Below, piece after piece: positions 1-8,556 of a stretch of 64,000 bases of DNA. A model generated the notes under the pieces. It saw only the letters and a list, made by a program, of their open reading frames with translations. It was not told where the DNA came from and made no database searches. Both the position numbers and the translations under genes were made by a program. The DNA is taken from NCBI GenBank assembly GCA_965242795.1, contig OZ251505.1:496001-560000 (forward strand), read 5' to 3'. The first letter of the stretch is position 1; the number at the start of each line of letters is the position of its first letter. Source of the stretch: Bin18 sp965242795. GTDB taxonomy: Bacteria; Desulfobacterota; Binatia; Bin18.

Positions 1-37
1 TGGGGTGCGAGGGCAGAGGTGACATCGGGGTTCGTTT

Positions 38-132
38 CGACAAGCTCAACGAACTGAGGGGGGAAAGTCCTTGAGTTTGCGGTGCTCTAGGCTCGGTTGG
101 TGAGCCTGCGGTCCCTGAGCTTGTCGAAGGGC
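38..132. repeat. Intergenic TTCGACAAGCTC-type palindromic repeats
   Basis: Positions 38-60 and 104-131 hold two copies of the TTCGACAAGCTCAACGAAC / CCTGAGCTTGTCGAAGGG family found in most gaps of this window. The first copy belongs to a longer roughly 90-base unit that also carries the GACATCGGGGTTCGTTTCG flank, seen in the other orientation near 12820, 25110, 44005, 51485 and 55715. Confidence 0.75.
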
Positions 133-141
133 GTGAGAGGG

Positions 142-903
142 CTAGGAGGCGAGAGAAGGTTGCTGGAGGACGGACACCAACGGGTTGTCGAACAGCACCA
201 GAAGCCGACGTTTCAATCCGGCTTCCAACCGCCCTGCGGAGCCGCGGCTGACGAGCCAGCCATCCGGGGCGAGGACGCGCACGATCTCATCTCGTGCGCG
301 GTCGAACGTTTCGTCGGACATCGGAATTTCGCGGTTGAACACGTTGGCAGTGTAGATGACGTGGACGCTGGCATCCTCCAGGGCACTGAGATTCCCGACC
401 GTTCCGTGGTGGAGGCGCAGCCGGTCCGCTAACTCCGGCTCGGTCCGACGCAGCGTATCGAACGCTTGCGCCGCTTCGACTACGTGTGCACCGACCCAGT
501 CGTAGGCATGGACGCAGTCAAGCCGACAAGTTTTGAGGAGGTCGTAGGGTTCGGAGACATTGCTGCCGAACCCCAGAGAGAGACCGACCGCGGGCTGCCC
601 GGCCGCGGTGATAGCGAACAAGTCCACCCCACGCACGGCGCGCACCAACCCGACCGCCTGTTGCAGGGCGGGCGCGGTCGAACCGCCGATACTGTCCCGT
701 AGCCCGGGATGTGCGAGAATAACCTGATATGCTGGGTCGGCCCGCCACGGAACGGCTTGGTCGGCGTACACGCCTTCTTCGATGAAATCACGCCAAGCAT
801 CGCGTCCGGACGAGTCGTTCATTGCCACATCCCCGGCGGCAGGAACAATTGCCAATACCGTATGAATTTCTTGAAGTACGGCCACGGCCGTCTTACCCGT
901 CAC
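142..903 (-). CDS. SAM-dependent methyltransferase-like protein
   Basis: The 253-residue product looks like a class I methyltransferase fold. A segment around residues 175-190 ends in an IYTANVF strand, and residues 205-220 give a VLAPDGWLVS strand typical of the post-core region that follows a reporting motif. The glycine-rich SAM loop is not canonical, so substrate and activity are unknown. The first start is a GTG with no ribosome site in front of it. An ATG 27 codons downstream (around 822) follows a weak GGGG and may be the true start. It stands alone, with repeats on both sides. Confidence 0.6.
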   Translation of the reverse strand: MTGKTAVAVLQEIHTVLAIVPAAGDVAMNDSSGRDAWRDFIEEGVYADQAVPWRADPAYQVILAHPGLRDSIGGSTAPALQQAVGLVRAVRGVDLFAITAAGQPAVGLSLGFGSNVSEPYDLLKTCRLDCVHAYDWVGAHVVEAAQAFDTLRRTEPELADRLRLHHGTVGNLSALEDASVHVIYTANVFNREIPMSDETFDRARDEIVRVLAPDGWLVSRGSAGRLEAGLKRRLLVLFDNPLVSVLQQPSLAS

Positions 904-953
904 TTCTGGATGGTGCCTCAGTCGAAATTTTCTCTCACCCTCACCCTCTTCGG

Positions 954-1175
954 TAGTATCTCAGTTTGAAATTTCTCTTCCGACGAACGTCGGCCTCCGA
1001 GTGTAGGGGCAGGCCCCTGTGCCTGCCCGTCCCCGCCCCAGGGCAACTCCCCTTCGACCTTTCGACCCTTCGACAGGCTCAGGGACCACAAGCTCAAGGC
1101 ACCGCAGGCTCAGGGATCCACAGGAGGTTCCCCCTACACAACCAGCAATGGTCTAAAATTCAAACTGAGACACTA
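954..1175. mobile_element. Possible MITE with imperfect terminal inverted repeats
   Basis: Bases 954-974 and the reverse complement of 1155-1175 match in all but a few positions (core TCTCAGTTTGAA). The roughly 220-base unit between them has no gene. It contains a GTAGGGGC palindrome (1003-1028) and a cluster of TTCGAC/CTCAGGG repeats (1050-1120), so it may be a composite of repeats trapped between ends resembling those of an insertion sequence. No transposase is present and I could not define a target-site duplication. Confidence 0.4.
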
Positions 1176-1263
1176 TCCCTTTTTCCCGGTCCCTGAGCCT
1201 GTCGAAGGGGAGGGAGAAGGAATTAATAGGAAAGGGGACGACATACTTGAATATGCCAGTCAG

Positions 1264-1548
1264 TCGTCACTCCCGCGGAAGCGGAGATCCAGAGCATGGA
1301 TACCTGCTTGCGCAGGTAAGAGACGAGGGAGAACCGCCTTTGGGATCGTCTTGTATGATCCCCTTTGAAAGCGGTCCGAATATGAGCCGGTATGAGTCCG
1401 GCTCATATTCGCGGCTGCTCAGCCGGCTCGTATGTGGGACGGACCGAAATATCGGCGCTGGGGGGCAATAGGAAAGACCCGGCGGCCGGCGTCATCCGTT
1501 CATCCACACCGCGGTGTGGAGCCTGACAACGCCGGACCGGGTCACGTC
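1264..1548. repeat. Gene-free stretch with strong hairpins
   Basis: No gene is seen between the methyltransferase-like gene and 1549. The stretch holds a degenerate copy of the CGCGGAAGCGGAGATCC repeat (1270-1310), a GGGATC/GATCCC stem near 1342-1362, a perfect 14-bp stem with a 7-base loop at 1377-1411 (arms ATATGAGCCGG and CCGGCTCATAT) and a GACCCGG...CCGGGTC inverted repeat at about 1477-1545. The last may end transcription of the minus-strand gene that stops at 1549. Confidence 0.55.
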
Positions 1549-1947
1549 TTAATTCTTGGCCGGCGCGGCGGCGACTTTTTGATAGCCGTCCTTCCCGCGT
1601 TTGATCAGCTTGGCTTTCCCCCAGCGGGACACCGCGGCATAGACTTGTTCACGGGGCTTGCCGGTCGCTTCTTCGACCATCTCGGCTGTAAACGTGGCAG
1701 GCAATCCTTCCAGCGCCAAGTTCCAGCTGATCCGTTTGCGCCGGCGCCGCTGGACTTTCTTTGCGGGCGCCTTCGCCGGTGACGATGCGGACTTGCTGCT
1801 CAAGGCACGCTTCCAGCGGTCGGCCTCGGCCTTCAGCCCGGCCAATTCTTTCTCTTTCGTACTAATCTCGCGTTGCAGCGAGTCCAACATCTTCGCCCCT
1901 TGGTTCCTGAGATTCTCGAGTGCTGTCCTTCGTATTCCGCGCGGCAT
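1549..1947 (-). CDS. Coiled-coil / winged-helix small basic protein
   Basis: The 132-residue protein has a predicted N-terminal coiled coil (residues 8-48, rich in Glu, Lys and Leu), an Ala/Lys/Ser/Pro linker (50-66), a run of basic residues (KVQRRRRKR) and a C-terminal region of about 55 residues (FTAEMVEEATG...AAVSRWGKAKLI) that reads like a winged helix. DNA or RNA binding is inferred from this architecture. No named family is recognised. The ATG is preceded by a strong GGAGGG site 5-7 bases away, which fixes the start. Confidence 0.75.
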   Translation of the reverse strand: MPRGIRRTALENLRNQGAKMLDSLQREISTKEKELAGLKAEADRWKRALSSKSASSPAKAPAKKVQRRRRKRISWNLALEGLPATFTAEMVEEATGKPREQVYAAVSRWGKAKLIKRGKDGYQKVAAAPAKN

Positions 1948-2126
1948 GCTTCCCTCCTTCGGAGTATCGTAGGCTCTACTCTGTCAGAAAAACAGCTTAA
2001 CTGCAACAGGCAAATGCGTCGCACGCAAAATAAACGGGCTTTAATTCTCAAGTTTATCTTCGGGAAGGACAAAAAAGGCCGCGCAAGCGCGAAGATCCTC
2101 TTGTCGGTGGTTCTCATAAATCTCAT

Positions 2127-2157
2127 AAAAAAGGGGCGCGTCCCGCGACACGCCCCC
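2127..2157 (-). terminator. Rho-independent terminator of the luciferase-like gene
   Basis: Read on the minus strand, a GGGGCGTGTC / GACGCGCCCC hairpin is followed directly by six T residues, 28 bases after the stop codon of the gene ending at 2185. This is a textbook intrinsic terminator. A weaker CGCG-CTTG-CGCG stem with a T run follows near 2068-2092. Confidence 0.85.
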
Positions 2158-2184
2158 TGAGAAGAAATACGGATTGATCCGCAT

Positions 2185-3399
2185 TCAGTCCTTGAATTCG
2201 GGCAACACCTTGGTTCCGAACAGTTCGAGTTGGCGTTTGGTCTCGTCCCAAGGCATCATTCCCTGGTCGAAGAACCAGCCGAACCATTCGATGTTGGAAT
2301 TCTTCTGTAAGGCTTCCAGTTCCCGTTTGACGTCGTCCACCGTGCCGACCAACGAGTACTTGGCCTCGACCATCCGCTCGAACTTCCAGGGAATCGGTCC
2401 CGTTTCGCCCGGATAGCGGTAGGCTTCGAAGAACCCGAAACCGGCGAAGTACTGAATGAAGCCCGCGCCTTGCGTCTCGGCACCCAGCGAGTAGCCCTCG
2501 GTGTAGGTATTGCCCATGTGGACGGAACGGAAGGCGCCGACGCTCTGGCCCAATGCGAGGTCGCGCCCGCTTTTCGCGGCCTCGTCCTTGTATGCCTCGC
2601 ACAGTTCGCGGAACGAGGGCGGATGCGAAATCAGAATCCACGGCACGATCCCTTCGGATGCGCACCAACGGATCGTCCGTTCGCTCACCGAAAAGGGCTG
2701 CCAGATGGGCGGATGCGGCTGGGTATATGGCTTGGGCACGACACAGATGCGCTGCACCGCGCCGTTTTCGTCCACCTCGCCTTTGGCGCCGTATTTCGCG
2801 GTCCAGTCCTTGCCGACCGGCCAGCGTTGAATGCCCTGTTCGTACGGTGCCGGGACTTCATAGTATTTGGTCTTGAGCCGGATCGATTCCTCGGTCCACG
2901 CCTGCTTCATGATCTTGAAGACTTCCTCGAAGACCGCCCGGTTGTGCGCGTCCACCTCGGAGCCGTCCATGGGCGCACCCGTGACGTGGTAATGCTGGCC
3001 CAACACGTTCGTCCAGCGGTCCTGATACCCCCGCGCGAAGCCGGCGATGAAGCGTCCCTTCGTCAGATGATCCAGGACCGCGATTTCCTCCGCGACACGC
3101 AGCGGGTCCCAGGTCGGCAGGACCAGTCCGAGCGAAGCGAACTTGAGCCGTTCGGTGCGCGCGGCCAAGTCGGTGTACAGCATCAGCGGTGCGATCGACG
3201 CTTCGTAGCCCTCGGAATGAAAGTGATGTTCGGTCGTGGACAGAGCGTCGAAGCCGAGATCTTCGGCCAACTGGGCGATGTCGCGCACCTCCTTGAGCAG
3301 TTCCTGATACTTCTCGTTGTTCCGACCGATGGGCGCCAACCGTTTGCGCTCTTCGAACGTCCCCGGAATCGTCGGCAGGATGAACAGGTTGAATTTCAT
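2185..3399 (-). CDS. LLM-class flavin-dependent oxidoreductase
   Basis: The 404-residue protein belongs to the bacterial luciferase-like monooxygenase family (TIM barrel using FMN or F420). It has the family N-terminus MKFNLFILPT, the TTEHHFHSEG signature at residues 55-64, LPTWDPLRVAEE near 94-105 and TKGRFIAGFARGY near 113-125. Its length suits the larger alkanal-monooxygenase-like subfamily. The substrate cannot be read from sequence. The ATG has a GGAGGG site 8-9 bases upstream. Downstream it ends at a clear terminator, and the promoter must lie in the 3400-3714 gap. It is one of four luciferase-like genes in the window. Confidence 0.88.
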   Translation of the reverse strand: MKFNLFILPTIPGTFEERKRLAPIGRNNEKYQELLKEVRDIAQLAEDLGFDALSTTEHHFHSEGYEASIAPLMLYTDLAARTERLKFASLGLVLPTWDPLRVAEEIAVLDHLTKGRFIAGFARGYQDRWTNVLGQHYHVTGAPMDGSEVDAHNRAVFEEVFKIMKQAWTEESIRLKTKYYEVPAPYEQGIQRWPVGKDWTAKYGAKGEVDENGAVQRICVVPKPYTQPHPPIWQPFSVSERTIRWCASEGIVPWILISHPPSFRELCEAYKDEAAKSGRDLALGQSVGAFRSVHMGNTYTEGYSLGAETQGAGFIQYFAGFGFFEAYRYPGETGPIPWKFERMVEAKYSLVGTVDDVKRELEALQKNSNIEWFGWFFDQGMMPWDETKRQLELFGTKVLPEFKD

Positions 3400-3539
3400 G
3401 GGCGTAACCCTCCCGTGTGTGTCTGAGTTTCGGTCCTTCTACTGTGTTTGAAGGATTTTCGCTAGCATGGGCGGACATTGATTCTTGCACGTGTTAGGAA
3501 CGTGCGCTTCGGAGATTCAATCGGGGCTCTATTTTTCTT

Positions 3540-3714
3540 CTCCCGCCTTTTTATATCCCCTCTCCCCCCCTTCGACCTTTCGACCCTTCGACAGGCTCAG
3601 GGACCGCACGCTCAGGGATCGCCGGGAAGGGGTTAGAGCCTGCCTCGGACTTGATCCGGGGGAGAAGGTTCTTTGCAAACCGGGATACTTTCATCTCCCC
3701 CGTTCATCGGGGTC
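3540..3714. repeat. Repeat cluster between luciferase-like and HEAT genes
   Basis: The 315-base gap 3400-3714 has no gene. It carries CCTTTCGACCCTTCGACAGG / CTCAGGGACC repeats at 3569-3632 and a GCCTGCCTCGGACTTGATCC repeat at 3637-3662 that recurs at 26470-26500 and 44215-44240. Confidence 0.65.
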
Positions 3715-5043
3715 CTATCGTGCGGCGTGCAACAGTCGGTCGGAGATCAGAATCAGTGCCTCTGCCGAGGCGTGGCGCAACGACTCTTCCTCGTCCGCCA
3801 ACAGATCCAGCAGTTGGGAGACGCTGCCCGCGGCGCCGATGCGTCCGATCGTCCACAGCCCGTGCGCCTTGGTGTACAGGTCGGTCTCGCGCGAGACGGC
3901 CGCGGCCACCTCGTCCGCCAAATCGGCGTCCCGGTGCCGCCCCACGACCTGATACGCGTTCGCGCGCACCAGCGGGTCCGCAGAGGCAAGCGCCACGACG
4001 ACCAATGGTTTGGCGATGGCATAGTCCATGCGCGTGAGCGAAATGGCCGCGGCCAGACGAATGCGAAAGTCGATGTGCGTCAGGGCCGCCTCGACCAGCG
4101 GCAGCCCGCTCGCGTCCCGGAAATGGGTCAGCGAGGCCGCGGCCGTGGTACGCACCATCTGCGACGGGTCGGACGTGAGCGCGGCGCGCAGCGGCGCAAC
4201 GACGCGCCGGTCGTCGAGCGACCCGAGCAGCCCCACGCACGCATCGCGCACCTTCTCGCTGCCGCCGCTCAGTTGCGCGGTCAGATACGCGAGTCCGGCA
4301 GCGTCCCCCGCGGCCGCGAGCGACCACGCCAGCGTCACCGCCACGACCGGGTCTTTCTCGGTTTTCAGGAGCGTCTGGACGACGGGCACGGAGGCCGCGG
4401 CGCGCATTTCTCCCAGGCCGCCCGCGGCCTGCGTGCGGATGCGCGTATCCGGGCTGTTCACCGCGTCGTGATACAACGCCAGCGCGGTCCGGTCCCGCGT
4501 GCGGCGCAACCCGGACAGCGCCAGCCGTTTGTCTTCCGACCGCGCCGACTCGGCGTAGTACAAGCGGCGCAACACGTCCGCGGCCCCGGGCGTGGCCATC
4601 TCGCCCAGCGCGTCGGCCGCGGTCCGCCGCAACATGGGCTTTTCCGACCGCAGGGCCTCGTCGAGCACGACCAGGCCGGCCGGGTCTCCGCGGCGGCCCA
4701 GAATGCCGGCCACGACGTTGCGTTCGTGCGGCTCGCTCAGACGGAGCCCCAGACGCAACACCTCCAGCGCGAGTTCCTGCAACGCGGCCAGCCCCGGCTT
4801 CGTCGTCGGGTCGTGCGCGGCTTTGTACAGCGCAACCGCGCCCAGCAGATCGCCTTGCCGGGCATAACCCGCCGGAGTTTCCTCGCTCGAACCGTCGGCG
4901 GTCGCGGCGTGGGTGGTCGGGAATACCCCCGCAGTCAGCAACAGCCAAGCCACGACTCCCGCTCTGCACGGGGGCGCAAGAATCCCCCACACCGCTTTCT
5001 CGAACGACGACCGGAGGATGGAGGGAGACATGGGGCCGTTCAT
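3715..5043 (-). CDS. Secreted or membrane-anchored HEAT-repeat protein
   Basis: This 442-residue protein has an N-terminal hydrophobic segment (residues 26-46, ending TTHAA) that looks like a signal peptide or anchor. About ten HEAT or PBS-lyase-type helical repeats of roughly 30 residues follow; examples are LRRTAADALGEMATPGAADV and VRTTAAASLTHFRDASGLPL. Such repeats build protein-binding solenoids, and no catalytic motif is seen. A weak AAGGAC site precedes the ATG. It lies downstream of the SnoaL-like gene on the same strand and may share its transcript. Confidence 0.8.
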   Translation of the reverse strand: MNGPMSPSILRSSFEKAVWGILAPPCRAGVVAWLLLTAGVFPTTHAATADGSSEETPAGYARQGDLLGAVALYKAAHDPTTKPGLAALQELALEVLRLGLRLSEPHERNVVAGILGRRGDPAGLVVLDEALRSEKPMLRRTAADALGEMATPGAADVLRRLYYAESARSEDKRLALSGLRRTRDRTALALYHDAVNSPDTRIRTQAAGGLGEMRAAASVPVVQTLLKTEKDPVVAVTLAWSLAAAGDAAGLAYLTAQLSGGSEKVRDACVGLLGSLDDRRVVAPLRAALTSDPSQMVRTTAAASLTHFRDASGLPLVEAALTHIDFRIRLAAAISLTRMDYAIAKPLVVVALASADPLVRANAYQVVGRHRDADLADEVAAAVSRETDLYTKAHGLWTIGRIGAAGSVSQLLDLLADEEESLRHASAEALILISDRLLHAAR

Positions 5044-5115
5044 TTCATCGTTGTCCTTCTCAAGGATGGGTCGGTATTTCTCATCCCGCCTGCGCGCATA
5101 TCCGTCCGACCGCGA

Positions 5116-5550
5116 CTAGGACGACCGGCCGATCTGTCCGAGCACCGCGGCCTGATCCCAATAGATCCGTTCGGCGGACATCTTGCCGTCCCGGAATTCG
5201 ATGAAGATCACCAGATCGACGCTGATGGACTTGCCCGTGGGCGGAATGCCCGGCAGGAACCAGTCCATCTGCTTCGCGTGAACCAGCCGGACGGTCGCCT
5301 CTTCCACGATGCAGTCGTCGGTCACCACGCGGTTGGTGACCGTGTGTTCCCATGCGTCGGGAATCGAGGGAATGAACATATCGCGGTAATAGGCGCGCAG
5401 TTCGGTCTTGCCCGTGCCGCCCGAACTGGTCGGCATGTGCATCACCGACGCATCCTCGGTCATCGTCGCCAGCGACCGTTCCGCGTCCTTTTCGAGGAAT
5501 TCACCGGCCACGTGATCTTCCCACAGCTTGAGGTTGCGTTCCGCGGACAT
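5116..5550 (-). CDS. SnoaL-like / NTF2-fold protein
   Basis: The 144-residue product has the layout of the NTF2 superfamily: a helix with a DAERSLATMTEDASVMHMPT strand early, AYYRDMFIPSIPDAWEHTV in the middle, and FIEFRDGKMSAERIYWDQ at the end, the last being the usual SnoaL signature. Members are small isomerases, dehydratases or ester cyclases. The substrate is unknown. An AAGGAG site 9 bases upstream sets the ATG start. The 37 bases just upstream of that site resemble those ahead of cas7 (see findings). Confidence 0.85.
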   Translation of the reverse strand: MSAERNLKLWEDHVAGEFLEKDAERSLATMTEDASVMHMPTSSGGTGKTELRAYYRDMFIPSIPDAWEHTVTNRVVTDDCIVEEATVRLVHAKQMDWFLPGIPPTGKSISVDLVIFIEFRDGKMSAERIYWDQAAVLGQIGRSS

Positions 5551-5565
5551 GGCGCGGCTCCTTTC

Positions 5566-5602
5566 CGGTCGTGTCTCGGTTCGAGATTCCTGGGCCGATT
5601 CG
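5566..5602 (-). promoter_or_regulatory. Upstream module shared with cas7 and tsaC
   Basis: On the minus strand this 37-base segment matches 48354-48391 (upstream of cas7) at 33 of 37 positions, with the identical core CGAACCGAGACACGACCG. In both places it lies between a G-rich inverted-repeat arm and the ribosome binding site. A more diverged copy precedes tsaC (about 36825-36848). Whether it is a promoter, a 5' UTR or simply part of a mobile repeat is not known. Confidence 0.5.
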
Positions 5603-5661
5603 ATGCGGCGGCCTGACCCCTCGCCCCACCCCCTCTCCCGGAGGGAGCGGGGCTTTGCCGT

Positions 5662-6711
5662 TCATGCCGGCACGGCCGGCAGCACTTCTTCGGCGAACCG
5701 TTCCAGCGTCGTGCGTGCCGCGGCCTCGTTCTGCGTGGTCACGAAAATCGCGAGGTCGGTCATCCCCGCGGCCTCCAGTTCGCGGGCCTTGGCAATGCAG
5801 TCTTCCGGTGTGCCGGCAATCGTGCACTTCCGGGCGACCGCATCGGGGATGAGTTCCCGGTGCCGGGCGGTCAGGTCGAGATGCTCGGCGAAACGGTAAC
5901 TCTCGGTGACCGCCTCGACGACGGCGGCGTGTTCGACTCCGAGCGTGTCGGGCAGCCACAGCTTGTTGGCGATGTTGCGCGCCGCGGTGGGCCGGACCTG
6001 ATCCAGCGCAGCGGCCCGGTCGTCGGCAATCGCCGCGTCTATGGCCGCGACGTAGCGGAGGCGGGCCGGGTCCCGGCCCACCTTGCGGGCGCCATCACTC
6101 GCCGCCCGAATGGCTGCGCGCGCCCCCTCGGCGTTGCCGCCCATGTGGCCGTCCACGATCAGCCCGTCGCCGACCTCGCCGACCAACCCCGCGGCTTTGG
6201 GACTCATGACCGCGATTTCGACGGGAATCTGCCCCCACTCTTCGGCCCCGGCCAGTTGCAGCGTGGCGACCTGCCCCCAGACAGTCTTGTTCTCCGGCGC
6301 GCTCGGGCGCGGAGGCTCGACCGCTTCGCCGGACAACAGCTTGCGCACCAGAACGACGTCGCGTCGCAGCCGGTCGCGCTTGGCCGGGGACAGCCCCGCG
6401 GTGCGCACGGCCGAGTCGCCCGCCCCGACGCCGAGCACCGCGCGGCCGCGGCTGAGCATGTTCAGCGACACCATCGCGTTGGCCGTCACCGTGACGTGCC
6501 GCGTGACGAGATTCGTCACGCCCGGCGCCAGTCTGACGCGGCTGGTGGCTTGCGCACAGCAGGCCAGGCAGACGTACACGTCGTTCCACAACATCTGCGA
6601 ATCGCCGACATAGACGGTCTCGAAGCCGCACCGTTCCGCGCACTGCGCCAGCCGCACGACCGGCTCGATGCCCACGCCCGAATACGGCCAGATCATCACG
6701 CTGAATCGCAT
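5662..6711 (-). CDS. LLM-class oxidoreductase (F420-type)
   Basis: A luciferase-like enzyme of 349 residues starting MRFSVMIWPYSG. It shows the subfamily features GFETVYVGDSQMLWNDVYV (residues 28-46), ATSRVRLAPGVTN and LSRGRAVLGVGAGDSAVRTAG, close to methylene-H4MPT-reductase-like F420 enzymes. The open frame extends 62 codons further upstream, but those codons overlap the 3' end of the hydantoinase B gene. The ATG at 6711 has an AAGGA site and begins the family domain. It follows hydantoinase B by 37 bases, suggesting one operon and a possible redox step in the same pathway. Confidence 0.87.
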   Translation of the reverse strand: MRFSVMIWPYSGVGIEPVVRLAQCAERCGFETVYVGDSQMLWNDVYVCLACCAQATSRVRLAPGVTNLVTRHVTVTANAMVSLNMLSRGRAVLGVGAGDSAVRTAGLSPAKRDRLRRDVVLVRKLLSGEAVEPPRPSAPENKTVWGQVATLQLAGAEEWGQIPVEIAVMSPKAAGLVGEVGDGLIVDGHMGGNAEGARAAIRAASDGARKVGRDPARLRYVAAIDAAIADDRAAALDQVRPTAARNIANKLWLPDTLGVEHAAVVEAVTESYRFAEHLDLTARHRELIPDAVARKCTIAGTPEDCIAKARELEAAGMTDLAIFVTTQNEAAARTTLERFAEEVLPAVPA

Positions 6712-6748
6712 CGTGAAACGTCCTTCTTCCCGCCAGACGGCCACGGGC

Positions 6749-8527
6749 TCAGGCCGCGGGCTTTTCCTCTGCCCGCTCCCACCTCCGCGTGCTCCGCAGA
6801 TGGGCGGTTGCACGCTCGTCCACCGCCAACGTCTCCGGGTCGATGACGACGCCGTAATCCCGGCGGGCGGCGTCGGGCGTGACCAGACCGTCCGCAACGT
6901 CGGACGCGACCTGCTCGACGGCCCGGTCGAGGGGATCGCCGTACCCGCCCCCGCCGCTCGACAGAATCTCGACCCGTTGGCCTTTCGAGAGTCGGCTCAT
7001 GGAATTGACCGTCACCGCTTCCTCGCCGCCCGCCGCGGAATGGAACGTCTGCCGGTTCGGCGGTGCCCCGCGGCCCCCGCACAAGCCGAACGGCGCGGTC
7101 TCGGCCACGGTGCCGCTGCCGAAGTTGGCGCACGCGATGTCGTCCGCGTCCACCCGCCAGCGGTAGGCGACGCCCATGCCGCCGCGCCACTGCCCGGGAC
7201 CCGCGCTGTCGGGCCGATATTCCAACCGTTCGAGAAAATACGGATTGACCAGCTCGTGCAGCTCGGGATCGGGCGAGCGCAGGCCGCCCAGGCAGATCAC
7301 GGTCCCGATGTGGTCCCAGCCGTCGAAACCGGACGTCGCCCCACCGCCCCCCTTGCTCAGGAAATGGATCTCGCCGAACGGCCGGCCGGTGCGCGGGTTC
7401 ATCCCCGTGGTGGCGGGCGCGCACCACCGTCCCCACGCGGCCTGCACCCGCTCGGGCACGGCCCGCGACAACGCCAGCCAACCCGCCTCGGTGATCGTCT
7501 CGCCGGTCAGCACGGTGCACGCGGTCGTGGGTGCCGGTTCGACCGGATTCAGTACGCTGCCGCGCGGCGCCACGACGGACACGGGCCGCATGGCGCCCGC
7601 ATTATGCGGAAGGTCCGGGTCCACGACCGTGAACAAGGCCAGGTACGTGGCCGAGGCGGTATTGGCGAACGGACTGTTGACGTAACCCGGCACCTGCGCG
7701 TCGGACCCGGAATAGTCGAACGTGATCGTCTCGTCGTGCACGTCCACCCGCACCCGAATCGTCACACGCCGGTCGTGGACGATGCCGTCGTTGTCGATGG
7801 AGCGTTCCGCGGCGTAGCGCCCGTTGGGGATCGCGCGGATTTCCGCGCGCATGTGCCGTTCCGATGCGTCCAGCAATGCCTCCACGGCCTGTTCGACCGT
7901 GGCTACGCCGTATCGACGGACCAACGCCGCAAGGTTGCGCTCGCCCACGCCTGCGGCCCCGACCAGGCAGTGCAGGTCGCCCTCCACCAGAAAGCGCAGC
8001 CGGACGTTGGAGACGATCATCTCCCACACGCTCCGGTTGCGTTTGCCCCGCACGTAGAGTTTGGCGGGCGGAATGCGCAGCCCCTCGTCCCACACGTCGC
8101 GCGCCTCCGGGTGATACCCCGCGGCGCCCCCGCCGCCGGTGTCGGCCTGGTGGCCCTTGGTGACCGACCAGAACCGCAGCACCCCGTCCACGAACACCGG
8201 CTTGGCGACCGTGAAATCCGGCGGATGATTGTTGCCGTGGTAAGGGTCGTTCAGCACGAAGACGTCGCCCTCGTGCGTATCGTCGGCGTACGTCTCCGCG
8301 ATGGAGCGCACCGCCCAGGGCGTCGCGGCCAGCAGAACCGGGATGTACGCGGTCTGGGCGACCAGGCGCAGGTCGCGGTCGTACACCGCGGTCACGAAGT
8401 CGCGCGCCTCGCTGAAGATGGGCGAACGCGAGGTGCGCAGCATGGTCTGCCCCATCTCCTTGGTGATCGAGTCGAGCCGGTTCGCAATCACCGACAGCAG
8501 GATTGGGTCGAGGCGTTCGGCAGGCAT
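6749..8527 (-). CDS. hyuB: Hydantoinase B / oxoprolinase family protein
   Basis: The 592-residue protein matches the HyuB family throughout: LLSVIANRLDSITKEMGQTMLRTS at the N-terminus, FSEARDFVTAVYDRD, VFVLNDPYHGNNHPPDF, and SSGGGGYGDPLDR near the C-terminus. With HyuA it forms an ATP-dependent hydrolase or carboxylase acting on cyclic amides or related substrates. The actual substrate cannot be deduced. It starts 29 bases after hyuA ends, with the usual A-then-B gene order, so the two are very likely co-transcribed and form a complex. Confidence 0.92.
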   Translation of the reverse strand: MPAERLDPILLSVIANRLDSITKEMGQTMLRTSRSPIFSEARDFVTAVYDRDLRLVAQTAYIPVLLAATPWAVRSIAETYADDTHEGDVFVLNDPYHGNNHPPDFTVAKPVFVDGVLRFWSVTKGHQADTGGGGAAGYHPEARDVWDEGLRIPPAKLYVRGKRNRSVWEMIVSNVRLRFLVEGDLHCLVGAAGVGERNLAALVRRYGVATVEQAVEALLDASERHMRAEIRAIPNGRYAAERSIDNDGIVHDRRVTIRVRVDVHDETITFDYSGSDAQVPGYVNSPFANTASATYLALFTVVDPDLPHNAGAMRPVSVVAPRGSVLNPVEPAPTTACTVLTGETITEAGWLALSRAVPERVQAAWGRWCAPATTGMNPRTGRPFGEIHFLSKGGGGATSGFDGWDHIGTVICLGGLRSPDPELHELVNPYFLERLEYRPDSAGPGQWRGGMGVAYRWRVDADDIACANFGSGTVAETAPFGLCGGRGAPPNRQTFHSAAGGEEAVTVNSMSRLSKGQRVEILSSGGGGYGDPLDRAVEQVASDVADGLVTPDAARRDYGVVIDPETLAVDERATAHLRSTRRWERAEEKPAA

Positions 8528-8556
8528 GGGGAAGTCCGGCGCGGTGCGGGCGCGGC

